DNA of 64,000 nucleotides from NCBI GenBank assembly GCA_039808885.1, contig JBDHTX010000024.1, positions 4,278-68,277 on the forward strand, given 5' to 3'. Position numbers and translations under genes: made by a program. Below are positions 26,534 to 34,489 of this stretch, one piece after another (the stretch's first letter is position 1; each line of letters begins with the position of its first letter). This stretch comes from Dongia_A sp039808885 (GTDB lineage Bacteria > Pseudomonadota > Alphaproteobacteria > Dongiales > Dongiaceae). Under the pieces are notes generated by a model. The model made no database searches. It was not told the DNA's origin and saw nothing but the letters and a program-made list of their open reading frames with translations.

Positions 26534-26989
26534 ATGTCCGTTGCCCGCATCCTGCTCGCCGCCAGCCTGTTGTCCGCCACCGCCGCGCTGCTGCCCGGCT
26601 GCGCGGGATCGACGACTCCCGACAAGGCGGCCGCGCCCGCCGCGGCGCCGAGTTCCGGCGACGGCACGGTGATCGTCGACGACCGGCGGCTGCTGCGCTT
26701 TTTCGGCCTGATGGACGAGGACGGCAACGGGTCGATCAGCCGGCCGGAATTCCAGTCCGGCAAGGGCAGCGTGTTCATGGCCATGGACGCCGACGGCAGC
26801 ATGGCCCTGACGCCCAACGAAACGCGGCTGAAGCCGGAAGCGTTCAACCTGCTGGCCGGCGGCGACGGCATGGTGGATAGCGCGGAATTCCTCTCCGCCG
26901 ACATCGCGCAGTTCGAGAAGATCGACGCCAATGGCGATCACGAGATCACCTACCCCGAATTGCGCGACTACATGGCGAAATACGAATAG
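26534..26989 (+). CDS. EF-hand lipoprotein
   Basis: A 151-residue predicted lipoprotein: signal helix then lipobox LPGC (Cys23) and an Ala/Pro linker. The mature part has calcium-binding EF-hand loops at about 61-72 (DEDGNGSISRPEF, canonical), 85-96 (DADGSMALTPNE) and 131-142 (DANGDHEITYPE), plus a shortened fourth (GGDGMVDSAEF). It is likely a periplasmic or outer-membrane Ca2+ binding protein; the partner is unknown. The ATG at 26534 gives the clean signal peptide, while longer in-frame starts read non-signal sequence. Confidence 0.85.
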   Translation: MSVARILLAASLLSATAALLPGCAGSTTPDKAAAPAAAPSSGDGTVIVDDRRLLRFFGLMDEDGNGSISRPEFQSGKGSVFMAMDADGSMALTPNETRLKPEAFNLLAGGDGMVDSAEFLSADIAQFEKIDANGDHEITYPELRDYMAKYE

Positions 26990-26995
26990 GGCGGT

Positions 26996-27514
26996 TCACG
27001 CCGTCTGGCGGATCTCGACGGCATCACCCGGCGCCAGCCGGCCCAGCAGTTCCAGCAGATCCTCGTGCCGGAAGGCGACGCAGCCTTCGGTCGGGCCCCA
27101 ATCGTCGCGCGCGACATGCAGGAACACGGCGCTGCCCGCACCGGGCACCACGGGATCGTCGTTGTGGCCGATGATCACCACCAGGTCGTAGAGATGGGAC
27201 TCGAGCCACAGCCGCTCATGCCGGCCGGGATAGGGCAGGGTGACGGGCCGGTTGTAGGCGGCGTCGGCGGGGTCGTCGCACCAGCCGTCGCGCTCAGTGA
27301 TGCGACTGGCCGGCAGGCGGGTCTCGATATGCGCCACGCGGTCGGCGCGGTAGAGCAGGCGACGCAGCGCAAAGCGCCCGGCCGGCGTCGCGCCGTCGCC
27401 CTCGCGCTTGGGATCGCGGATGCCGGTGCGGCCCAGGGCGCAGGGATATGAGCGTCCGCCCAGATGCGCGGCGCCGCGCGTTTCGCCCGCCTTCGCTGCG
27501 ACGATGAGGTCCAT
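26996..27514 (-). CDS. L,D-transpeptidase family (YkuD) protein
   Basis: The 172-residue protein contains the YkuD catalytic motif: His133 in FLHVARDDWG and Cys145 in PTEGCVAF, with the preceding IIGHNDDPVVPG. Such enzymes form 3-3 cross-links or attach proteins to peptidoglycan. No signal peptide is visible, which is seen in one alphaproteobacterial subfamily and makes the export route unclear. It converges with the EF-hand gene, with only six bases between the stop codons. Confidence 0.88.
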   Translation of the reverse strand: MDLIVAAKAGETRGAAHLGGRSYPCALGRTGIRDPKREGDGATPAGRFALRRLLYRADRVAHIETRLPASRITERDGWCDDPADAAYNRPVTLPYPGRHERLWLESHLYDLVVIIGHNDDPVVPGAGSAVFLHVARDDWGPTEGCVAFRHEDLLELLGRLAPGDAVEIRQTA

Positions 27515-27562
27515 CGCCGGAGACTAGAGCGGCTTTCGGCAAATTAGAACCGGGTCCTTCGG

Positions 27563-28732
27563 TCATCGGTTCGACCCGCGGCGGATCTGCAACGGCTCGC
27601 CGACGCGGCCGGAGGCGGTGGCGATGTCCTCGCCGGCCGGCGCCGCCTTGCCGGTGCCGAACAGCATGGCCAGGCCGTTCTCCGCCAGGCCGGCGCCGGT
27701 CTCGGAGCGGAAGGCGATGTCGGTGACGTTGCTCGCCACCGAGAGCGGGCCGAAGGGAATGGCGCCCAGCAATTGCGCCGCCCCGTCGATGGTGTCGCCG
27801 GTCAGTTCGCGATAGGCGATGTTGAGCAGCGGGATGTGCTGCAGCGGGTTGATGATGTCGAGGAAATCGTCGAAGCCGAACTTGCCGTCGGCGCCGAGGA
27901 ACAGCTTCACCGATTCCGGATTCTCGACGATGCGCCACTTGGCGTTCATGCCGGCGAGCCATTCGCGCTCGTCCTTGCCCGGCTGGCGCGGCAATTCCCA
28001 GACCCCGTCCTTGCCCAGATGCGCGCCCGGCATCGGCGCATTGGCGCGGGCCTCGGGATCGCTGTCCGCCGGCGCCGGCGCGGCGCTGGCCTGCTGCGGG
28101 GCGGCGGCGGGATCGGCGGAACCGGCGGTGGCCGCCTCGGCCGCTGGGGCGGCGGCCGCTTCGGTTTCAGGGCTTGGCGCGCCCGCGGCCGGCTGTTCGC
28201 CCGCTGCAACGGCATCGGCGGGAATTTCGCCCGCCGGATCACTGGCGGCGATTTCGCCAGGAGGCACGGCGGAGGAAGGCGCAGATGCGGCAGGCGCCAA
28301 GGCGGAAAGCACTGGGGCGGTCGGCGTCTCGGCGGGAGGCGTCTCGGCAGGAGGAGTCTCGGGGGCCGGCGTCGTGAAATCCATCCCGGAGATGTCGACG
28401 CCCAGGGCGGCAAGTTGTGCCGGGGTCAAAGTGGGAATCGCCGGCGCGGGCTTGAGCGTGGCGGGGGCCGCGGCCGGCGCCCGCAGGCCGCCGCCAACCG
28501 GCGGGTCGGCCCGGTTCAGCGCCATCATGCGCTGCCGGAAGGTCATCTGGTCGATCGCGCCGGGGCGCAGCTTGCCGCCGGAAATCGCTCCCGGATCAAT
28601 GGCTTGGCTCGTGCCGGCGGGGGCGCCCAGGCTTTGCGCCGGCGCGCCCAGGCTTTGCGCAGGCGCGCTTGGGGGCGGCGCGACGTAGCTCTGCGCGCGG
28701 CCGGCAACCAGCTGGATCGGCATCTGGGCCAT
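27563..28732 (-). CDS. Unknown protein with INPLQHIP motif, Pro/Ala-rich
   Basis: A 389-residue protein of unknown function. About 250 N-terminal residues are low-complexity (Pro, Ala, Glu), with a duplicated APAQSLG segment at the start and a region rich in TPPAE repeats. The C-terminal 120 residues form a conserved block: ELPRQPGKDEREWL, NPESVKLFLGADGKFGFDDF, then INPLQHIPLLNIAYRELTGD and an amphipathic tail ending RRGSNR. The same block is in the neighbouring gene at 28914. It has no clear signal peptide. The two genes are probably duplicates and may be one operon, 181 bases apart. Confidence 0.75.
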   Translation of the reverse strand: MAQMPIQLVAGRAQSYVAPPPSAPAQSLGAPAQSLGAPAGTSQAIDPGAISGGKLRPGAIDQMTFRQRMMALNRADPPVGGGLRAPAAAPATLKPAPAIPTLTPAQLAALGVDISGMDFTTPAPETPPAETPPAETPTAPVLSALAPAASAPSSAVPPGEIAASDPAGEIPADAVAAGEQPAAGAPSPETEAAAAPAAEAATAGSADPAAAPQQASAAPAPADSDPEARANAPMPGAHLGKDGVWELPRQPGKDEREWLAGMNAKWRIVENPESVKLFLGADGKFGFDDFLDIINPLQHIPLLNIAYRELTGDTIDGAAQLLGAIPFGPLSVASNVTDIAFRSETGAGLAENGLAMLFGTGKAAPAGEDIATASGRVGEPLQIRRGSNR

Positions 28733-28913
28733 TTTTTGCCCGACTTTCCGTGACCGTTTTTCCTGACGGGCGTTCTGCCCATCAGGGTTAACGCAAGCGG
28801 CGTGCCACGGCGGCGGGGGCGGGAACCGGCGCGCGGGGCGCCGGAATCAGAAAGGGGGCCGCCCCAGGGCGCCCCCCCAATGATCGAAGCCGGAGAGCGC
28901 GGCGGCGCAGGGC

Positions 28914-29798
28914 CTATTGGTTGGAGCCGCGACGCTTCAGGCGGCGGTCGGCCAGCTGTTCGCTGTCCAGGTCCAGCGCCTGGGCCAGGTTGTCGGCCTC
29001 GTCGTCGGTGCCGAGCAAGGCGGCGACCGCGGTGTCTTCCATGCTGCGGCCGGTGGTGGACTGGAAGGCGAGATCCGCCACGGTCGAAACGCCCGCCGCC
29101 GGACCGAAGCCGACATCGAGCAGCCGCGCGGCGCCATAGATCTCGTCGCCGGTGATGGCGCGATAGGCGATGTTGACCAGCGGGATATGCTGCAGCGGAT
29201 TGATCAGGTCGGCGAAATCGTCGAGGCCGAAGCGGCGGTCGGGACCGAGGAACAGCTCCTGCGATTCCGGATTCTCCTCCACGCGCCACTTGCTGAGGCC
29301 GAGCAATTCGCGCTCATCGGTGCCCGGCTGGCGCGGGAAGACCCAGGCGCCGTCGGCGGCGACGTAGGAGCGCGGCATGATCTCGGAGGAATAGGCCATC
29401 GCCGCGGCGGTCTGGATGCCGTCATCGGTGCTGCCGGCCTGCTGGTCGAACATGGCAACCAGGATCAGCGTCGGATCGGCCAGCGCCGCCTGCACGTCGA
29501 TCGGCACCTGCAGCGTGGAGAGATAGGTCTTCAGCTGTTTCGATTCCATGGTGCCGGGGCGCAGCTCGCTGATCGACATCTGGCCGCCGTCGAGCGCGTA
29601 GAGCAGGCGCGGCACGACCTGCTGGGCGCCGGGCTGCACCACCACGATATGCTCGGGCTCGACGGGCTGCTGCGCGACATAGACGGGGGCGGGCTGGATC
29701 TCGTCGGCCGAGGCGGCACGCGTGCCGAGCAACTGCCAGGCCGCGACCAGCGCCATCGCCCAGCATTGGGCGGCGGTCTTCCATGGGGTGTGTCGCAT
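28914..29798 (-). CDS. Secreted unknown protein with INPLQHIP motif
   Basis: A 294-residue paralogue of the gene at 27563. It begins with a signal peptide (MRHTPWKTAAQCWAMALVAAW ending ASA), so the conserved block is predicted to be outside the cytoplasm. The shared block reads FPRQPGTDERELL, NPESQELFLGPDRRFGLDDF, INPLQHIPLVNIAYRAITGD and ends RRGSNQ. The start at 29798 was chosen because AGGAG lies at the right distance; an upstream ATG at 29822 lacks this. It is divergent from pfkB. The function is unknown. Confidence 0.78.
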   Translation of the reverse strand: MRHTPWKTAAQCWAMALVAAWQLLGTRAASADEIQPAPVYVAQQPVEPEHIVVVQPGAQQVVPRLLYALDGGQMSISELRPGTMESKQLKTYLSTLQVPIDVQAALADPTLILVAMFDQQAGSTDDGIQTAAAMAYSSEIMPRSYVAADGAWVFPRQPGTDERELLGLSKWRVEENPESQELFLGPDRRFGLDDFADLINPLQHIPLVNIAYRAITGDEIYGAARLLDVGFGPAAGVSTVADLAFQSTTGRSMEDTAVAALLGTDDEADNLAQALDLDSEQLADRRLKRRGSNQ

Positions 29799-29876
29799 GG
29801 CGGCGCTCCTCGATGAGATCATCCCTATCCAGGGTGTAGCTCAGCACGGGGTTGGTTAAGGATTGGTAAGGGATTT

Positions 29877-29894
29877 AGGCCGGAAAACCGGCCT
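29877..29894. promoter_or_regulatory. Hairpin in the divergent region before pfkB
   Basis: AGGCCGG and CCGGCCT flank an AAAA loop (29877-29894). It lies in the 259-base gap between two divergent genes, close to near-repeats GGTTAAGGATT and GGTAAGGGATT (29854-29873). It may be an operator or structured leader; no T-run follows on the plus strand. Confidence 0.35.
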
Positions 29895-30057
29895 CAGGAA
29901 TGATCTCGCACAACTTTGCCAGCGACACCCGTGAATGAGAGTCGGTGGCGGCGGATCGCGTCGCGGGCGGCCGCCCTTTAACCGCCTTTTAGGCTATGTT
30001 GCCGCGATGGCGGCGCATCTCGAGCGCACACCGCGCAGGAAGGGACGCAACCCGGCG

Positions 30058-31005
30058 ATGCAGAAGATCCTCACCGTCACGCTCAACCCGGCGCTCGACC
30101 TGGAGACGACGGTGGAGCGCATGCAGCCGGGGCGCAAGCTGCGCTGCGAGGGCGCGCGGCTCGATCCCGGCGGCGGCGGGGTCAATGTCTCGCGGGTGAT
30201 CCGCGCCTTCGGCGGCAAGAGCACGGCCTTCGTCGCGCTGGGGGGCCCCACCGGGCGCATGATGCGCGAGCTGATGCTGGCCCAGGGCCTCGACCTCGCC
30301 GAGTTCCGCATCAAGGGCGACACGCGCCAGGACATCACCATCGACGAGGCCGCGCACAAGCGGCAGTACCGCCTGGTGCTGCAGGGCCCGCATTGGACGC
30401 GGCAGCAGACGCAGGCGGCATTGGCCGAGATCGCGCGCCTGGCGGCGCATTACGACTACATCGTCGCCAGCGGCTCGCTGCCGCCGGGCGTGCCGGAGGA
30501 TTTCTACGCCCGCCTGGCGCGCCTGGCGCGGCGGCTCGCCAAGCGCCTGGTGCTCGACACCTCGGGCGCGCCGCTGCGCCTTGCGCTCGCGGCCGGCGTG
30601 TTCCTGGTGAAGCCGAACCACATCGAGTTCGCCGACCTTGCCGGCGCGCGCGGCGGCGACTGGAAGACAATGGCGCGGGTCGGCCAGCGGCTGCTGGCGC
30701 GCGGCGAGGCCGAGGCGATGATCGTCACCCGCGGCGACAAGGGCGCGCTGGCAATCGGGCCCGACGGCGCCTGGCGGCTGCAGGCGCCCAAGGTGAAGAT
30801 CGCCAGCCTGGTCGGCGCCGGCGATTCCCTGATCGGCGCCACGGTGCTCAACCTCGCGCGCGGCAAGTCGCTGCTGGAGGCCGCGCGCATGGGCGTCGCC
30901 GCCGCGGCGGCCGCGGTGGAATCGGAAGGCACCGAGCTCGCCAGCCGGCGGGAGACGCTGCGCCTGGCGCGCCGCACCAAGGTGTGGGACGTCGGCCCAG
31001 GCTGA
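30058..31005 (+). CDS. pfkB: 6-phosphofructokinase 2-type PfkB sugar kinase
   Basis: The 315-residue protein is a PfkB/ribokinase-fold kinase, close in pattern to E. coli Pfk-2: TLNPALDLETTVERMQPGRKLRC, LDPGGGGVNVSRVI, VASGSLPPGV, LVKPNHIEF and the catalytic GAGDS motif (Asp256). It would phosphorylate fructose 6-phosphate or a related sugar phosphate using ATP. The start at 30058 (MQKILTVTLNP) matches the family; a longer frame upstream has no support. Whether it uses fructose 6-phosphate, fructose 1-phosphate or tagatose 6-phosphate cannot be settled by motifs alone. Confidence 0.88.
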   Translation: MQKILTVTLNPALDLETTVERMQPGRKLRCEGARLDPGGGGVNVSRVIRAFGGKSTAFVALGGPTGRMMRELMLAQGLDLAEFRIKGDTRQDITIDEAAHKRQYRLVLQGPHWTRQQTQAALAEIARLAAHYDYIVASGSLPPGVPEDFYARLARLARRLAKRLVLDTSGAPLRLALAAGVFLVKPNHIEFADLAGARGGDWKTMARVGQRLLARGEAEAMIVTRGDKGALAIGPDGAWRLQAPKVKIASLVGAGDSLIGATVLNLARGKSLLEAARMGVAAAAAAVESEGTELASRRETLRLARRTKVWDVGPG

Positions 31006-31177
31006 CTCGGGCATCATTCGCGCCGAAGGGCGGGGCCTGTGTCCGGCGTCACATTGCGCCGAGATGCCGGCCGTTCCGCCGTGAACGCGCCGCGCCGGGC
31101 GGCGACCAAGCTCCTGAGGGACGGGATCAACCGCGATCAAACCCCGGTTGATCAAACCCTGACACAGGAGATCCACG

Positions 31178-31480
31178 ATGAAACGCGCCTCCATCCTCGT
31201 CGCCGTGACGTCGGCGCTGCTCGCCGCCGCCGCCTTCGGCTCGCTCGCCGAGGCCGACCAGCAGGTCAAGCACATGGTCGTGCGCAACGCGGCGGAGGTG
31301 AAATCGGTCTTCGGCCTCGCCACCGCCGCCGGCGGCCGCCAGGCGGTGGAGATCACCTGCTCGCCGGCCGGCTCGACCTGGTGCGCCGGCGGCTTCACCG
31401 CCGCCTGCGACAAGGCCAAGGGCGGCATGAGCACCGGCCCCGATGGCAGCGTCACCTGCTCGCTGCCGCAGCACGACTAG
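31178..31480 (+). CDS. Small secreted protein of unknown function
   Basis: A 100-residue protein with a clear signal peptide (MKRASILVAVTSALLAAAAFGSLAEA) and a mature part of about 74 residues with four cysteines (ITCSPAG, WCAGGF, AACDKA, VTCSLP), suggesting two disulfides in the periplasm. A ribosome-binding site ACACAGGAGAT lies before the ATG. It is not recognised as a known family. Confidence 0.72.
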   Translation: MKRASILVAVTSALLAAAAFGSLAEADQQVKHMVVRNAAEVKSVFGLATAAGGRQAVEITCSPAGSTWCAGGFTAACDKAKGGMSTGPDGSVTCSLPQHD

Positions 31481-31535
31481 CGCGCCGCGCATCCCCTCGG
31501 CGGCGCCGCGCTGGTGATTCCCGCGCGGCGCCGCT

Positions 31536-31767
31536 CTATTTGCGGAAATGCAGTTCGTGCCGCTCGATCCCGGCCGGCACGTCGGACCTTGGGCGCGCCC
31601 CTGGAGAAGCGCCCGGCTTCCGCGCGGAACACAGCCTCGGTGCCGAAGGCCGTGCCGGTGCGCTTCTGGCACCAGGCGCAATGGCACAGCGACACACGCT
31701 CCGGCGCGCCCTCGGTCACGTAGCGCACCGCGCCGCAGACGCGGCCGCCTTGGTGTCGGGTGTGCAT
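31536..31767 (-). pseudogene. GFA-family (glutathione-dependent formaldehyde-activating-like) gene, broken
   Basis: The N-terminal part (start 31767) reads MHTRHQGGRVCGAVRYV...LCHCAWCQKRTGTAFGTEAVF, with the first Cys motif (CxxCxxC-like LCHCAWC) of the GFA/Mss4-fold family. After about residue 60 the frame continues as nonsense, but a second frame ending at the stop at 31536 reads DVPAGIERHELHFRK, the typical end of these proteins. The roughly 60 middle residues with the second zinc motif (CxxCG) are missing. So an internal deletion and frameshift have joined the two ends; it should be non-functional. Confidence 0.75.
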
Positions 31768-31853
31768 GGGCGAACTCCTTGTTGACGCAGCATGGCAGAC
31801 GACGCGGGCGCGAGGAAACGCCTTGAAATTGCTTGTCTCCTATGAGAGACTAC

Positions 31854-32153
31854 ATGATGTCCGAGATACGGCAGACAGCGGCGTTCAGAAAGTGGATGCA
31901 GGGCCTGGCTGACCACCGGGCGCGACTGGCCATCGCCAAGCGCATCGACCGACTCGCTTTCGGCCACGCCGGCGATTCGCATTCGGTCGGCGACGGTGTC
32001 AGCGAGCTGCGGGTGCATCTGGGGCCCGGCTATCGGGTCTACTTCACGCGGCGTGGCGAGACCGTCGTCGTCCTGTTGTGCGGCGGCGACAAGGGCTCGC
32101 AGGAACGAGACATCGCTCGCGCGAAAGCGTTGGCGCAGGAGTTGCAGGAGTGA
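31854..32153 (+). CDS. RelE/HigB-type toxin
   Basis: A 99-residue protein of the addiction-module killer branch of the RelE/ParE superfamily: IRQTAAFRKWMQGLADHRAR, IDRLAFGHAGDSHSVGDGVSELRV, GPGYRVYFTRRG and LCGGDKGSQERDI. Such toxins cleave mRNA at the ribosome. The start at 31854 gives the usual MSEIR N-terminus with GAGA upstream; an ATG at 31842 is also possible. The antitoxin gene follows five bases after the stop. Confidence 0.88.
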   Translation: MMSEIRQTAAFRKWMQGLADHRARLAIAKRIDRLAFGHAGDSHSVGDGVSELRVHLGPGYRVYFTRRGETVVVLLCGGDKGSQERDIARAKALAQELQE

Positions 32154-32158
32154 ACAAG

Positions 32159-32479
32159 ATGGGATTGCGCACAAGCAAGTTCGACATCGCCGACTATCTG
32201 CGGAGCGAGGCGGATATCGCGGATTACCTCTCTGAAGCTCTCGCCTTGGGCGATCCCGCCTATTTCCAGCACGCGCTCGGCGCGGTGGCGCGCGCGAAAG
32301 GCATGGCGGCCATCGCCAAGAAGAGCGGCCTCGGCCGGCAAAGCCTCTACAAGGCGCTGAGCGAAGGCGGCAACCCGGAGTTCTCCACGGTGGTCAAGGT
32401 GCTCGGCGCACTCGGCATCCGGATCGCAGCGGTGCCGGCAGACGGCTCAGCCAAGCGTCGATCGCGGCGCGCGGCTTAA
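32159..32479 (+). CDS. HigA-type antitoxin
   Basis: A 106-residue addiction-module antidote protein: KFDIADYLRSEADIADYLSEAL, then a Cro-like helix-turn-helix (AAIAKKSGLGRQSLYKALSEGGNPEFSTVVKVLGALGI). It pairs with the toxin just upstream and probably represses the module promoter. AGGAG at 32146-32150 sits at good distance from this ATG; a GTG at 32150 overlapping the toxin stop is a less likely start. A paralogue stands alone at 52137. Confidence 0.88.
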   Translation: MGLRTSKFDIADYLRSEADIADYLSEALALGDPAYFQHALGAVARAKGMAAIAKKSGLGRQSLYKALSEGGNPEFSTVVKVLGALGIRIAAVPADGSAKRRSRRAA

Positions 32480-32517
32480 GTAACTGTAAATCCACTCTGA
32501 CCCCATTCACCTAGGGC

Positions 32518-32823
32518 ATGAAAGCCGCACGTTACAAGGATGTCTGGGATGCGCTGGAGGACGATCCGGCGGAACGGCGGCGTCTCAAAATGCGCGCGCT
32601 GCTGCTCGATGCGCTGCAGGCACGCGTCAAGGCGTGGGACGTGACGCAGGCCGAAGCTGCGAAACGCCTCGGCACCTCCCAGCCGCGCCTCAACGATCTG
32701 CTGAAAGACCGCTTCAACAAGTTCAGCCTCGGCGCCTTGTTCGACTTGGCGACCCGCGCGGGACTCAAGGTCAAGCTGTCGATCGAGGATGGCAGGGGTA
32801 CGAAAGCGCGGCGAGCGGCGTAG
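32518..32823 (+). CDS. XRE-type regulator, antitoxin-like, no toxin partner seen
   Basis: The 101-residue protein has a helix-turn-helix (VTQAEAAKRLGTSQPRLNDLLKDRFNKFSLGALFDLATRAGLKVKL) of the kind used as antitoxin with RelE-like toxins (SVWDALEDDP-type N-terminus, here DVWDALEDDPAERRRLKM). In such pairs the toxin gene normally lies directly upstream; here the upstream gene is another antitoxin. It therefore looks like an orphan that may have lost its toxin. Confidence 0.8.
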   Translation: MKAARYKDVWDALEDDPAERRRLKMRALLLDALQARVKAWDVTQAEAAKRLGTSQPRLNDLLKDRFNKFSLGALFDLATRAGLKVKLSIEDGRGTKARRAA

Positions 32824-32891
32824 GTAGGTCCATAAATCTATTCTGCCTCCATCCGTCCCGGACTCTTTGACTCGGCCCGTTTGCGGAGGAA

Positions 32892-33434
32892 ATGATGAGT
32901 TCACTTGAAGATATCCAAGCGAGATTCACGGATGAGCTTCGTGAAGTAGACGATGTGGCCCAGATCGTCCTAAAGGGCCACCTGGTTATGGAAAGTTTGA
33001 TGACAGAAGCGATTGAGACGTTTCTGTTACACGGTGAGTTTGTTGACGCCGCTCGATTACAGGTTCATCAGAAGATTGCGCTCTGCAAGGGAATCTCAGT
33101 GAGCGACCAGAGCAATAAAATGTGGGACCTAGTTAGCAGCGTAAACTCAGTTCGGAATGCGCTTTCACACTCGTTGGACCCCAATCGGAGGTCGAAGGCA
33201 ATTCAAAATCTCCGAGGTGTCTATGAACAACAGTTCAAGGACATGCCAGACTCCGTCAACGGAATTCCAAACGGCATCGAAAAGAATATTCCGGCTGACA
33301 CGGCGTTGTGCCTGTATGCGATAGCCGCCAGTCTTGGCTATCTCCACGCACACCTTGCTGAAGTGAGGCGGCTAAAGTCCATCATCGTAGAAATTGACGC
33401 GGTAATGAATGGAGGTGCGTTGCGTAAGTCGTAG
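32892..33434 (+). CDS. Low-GC unknown protein with HEPN-like RNxxxH motif
   Basis: A 180-residue, mostly helical protein. The segment VSSVNSVRNALSHSLD fits the Rx4-6H signature of HEPN domains, many of which are RNases in toxin-antitoxin or defence systems. This assignment rests on the motif and helical pattern only. A good ribosome-binding site (GGAGGA) precedes the start. Base composition is clearly lower in GC than the chromosome core, which points to recent acquisition. No nucleotidyltransferase (MNT) partner is adjacent. Confidence 0.7.
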   Translation: MMSSLEDIQARFTDELREVDDVAQIVLKGHLVMESLMTEAIETFLLHGEFVDAARLQVHQKIALCKGISVSDQSNKMWDLVSSVNSVRNALSHSLDPNRRSKAIQNLRGVYEQQFKDMPDSVNGIPNGIEKNIPADTALCLYAIAASLGYLHAHLAEVRRLKSIIVEIDAVMNGGALRKS

Positions 33435-33482
33435 CTATCAGCCAAGAACTGACAAATAGCGCGGCAGGTTCGACTCCCCTGA

Positions 33483-34406
33483 CTAATCTTTCTCCTGATC
33501 AAACAATCCGCCTTGCTTGTAGCTGTCGACTAGAACCTCGGTCACTCGAACAATCGTGTAGCGCTCGCTGAGCAACTCGTTGTCATGTCCATAGAGATGC
33601 TCTATCTGCACATCACACTTGAGCGCATCGCCCGGTCGAACGTCTATAGACCGGCCTTGAAAACGCGCCAGCCACTCCGTGTCTTCGATCTTCGCTGAAA
33701 TCGTTTTCTTTCCGTGACGCAACTCCCACTTACTATCGCCAAGGTAATCTGGCTTCTTTACGGCTAGAATCATTGGTGCCACCGGGAACTGTAGCGTCTC
33801 CTTCACTGCCATAGCTTCGATGTTCTCGAGGTCCCACCGGACCGAGAGATTCATCTCAACCGATCCCTCTAGGCTAGTGAATGTGGCGCGATCGCCTGGA
33901 ATTAGCTCCTCCTTTACGCGCTGAAAGTCTCTCACAGCGTCGATGAGTGCCTTTGGTGTAGGTGCCTGATAGTCCGGCATATGCCTAACATCTGTCTCGG
34001 ACGCGATAGCCTGTATCTCCTTAGCCAACGCAGGTAGACTTCGAGGCGTGGAGCCGTCGTCGATCCACCTAATGACTGCATACTTCGCCCGCACCAGGTA
34101 CTTGCCGACCGCTGGTTTCCAATCAAGGTCCTTAAGTGCTTGATCATCGGTCGCATTGAGAATGTTTCGAAGCCAGACTTTTATTGAACCAGCCTCGATG
34201 TCCTCGAGGACCATGACTGTTTCAATGTTTGAGTCGATGGCTTGAACCAGCTCCGAATCGAGCCTCTCGCATCCTCTTATGAAGTCATTCACTGCGGAGA
34301 AGACGCGAGAAGCGGAACCCACTCCGCGTTTGAAGTCGATTTCAAAAGCGAAGTCCGCCTCTGGCGGTCCCGGCCGGACAGTCGTGAGCGTAATCTCTGC
34401 TGCCAT
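33483..34406 (-). CDS. Low-GC protein of unknown function
   Basis: A 307-residue soluble protein convergent with the HEPN-like gene (48 bases between stops). No domain is recognised. N-terminal residues 1-110 read like an alpha/beta module (EITLTTVRPGPPEADFAFEIDF, SNIETVMVLEDIEAGSIKVWLRNIL); the C-terminal half looks beta-rich (SVEMNLSVRWDLENIEAMAVKETLQFP, ISAKIEDTEWLARFQGR) and may bind a ligand or nucleic acid. The low GC and the setting beside toxin-antitoxin genes suggest an acquired accessory gene. Confidence 0.7.
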   Translation of the reverse strand: MAAEITLTTVRPGPPEADFAFEIDFKRGVGSASRVFSAVNDFIRGCERLDSELVQAIDSNIETVMVLEDIEAGSIKVWLRNILNATDDQALKDLDWKPAVGKYLVRAKYAVIRWIDDGSTPRSLPALAKEIQAIASETDVRHMPDYQAPTPKALIDAVRDFQRVKEELIPGDRATFTSLEGSVEMNLSVRWDLENIEAMAVKETLQFPVAPMILAVKKPDYLGDSKWELRHGKKTISAKIEDTEWLARFQGRSIDVRPGDALKCDVQIEHLYGHDNELLSERYTIVRVTEVLVDSYKQGGLFDQEKD

Positions 34407-34489
34407 ATGAAAATCCTAGCAGCTCCTTGGAGATATTCTACCGTTAATCAACTACAGCGACTGCTTTAGGAAGCCGGGTGGACTGCGCA

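Noticed and set aside
33460..33482. GGCAGGTTCGACTCCCCTG, similar to a tRNA T-arm
   Set aside because: Only the T-arm-like bases are present; no acceptor stem, anticodon arm or D-arm fits around it. It could be an attachment-site relic, but no integrase or second copy was found.
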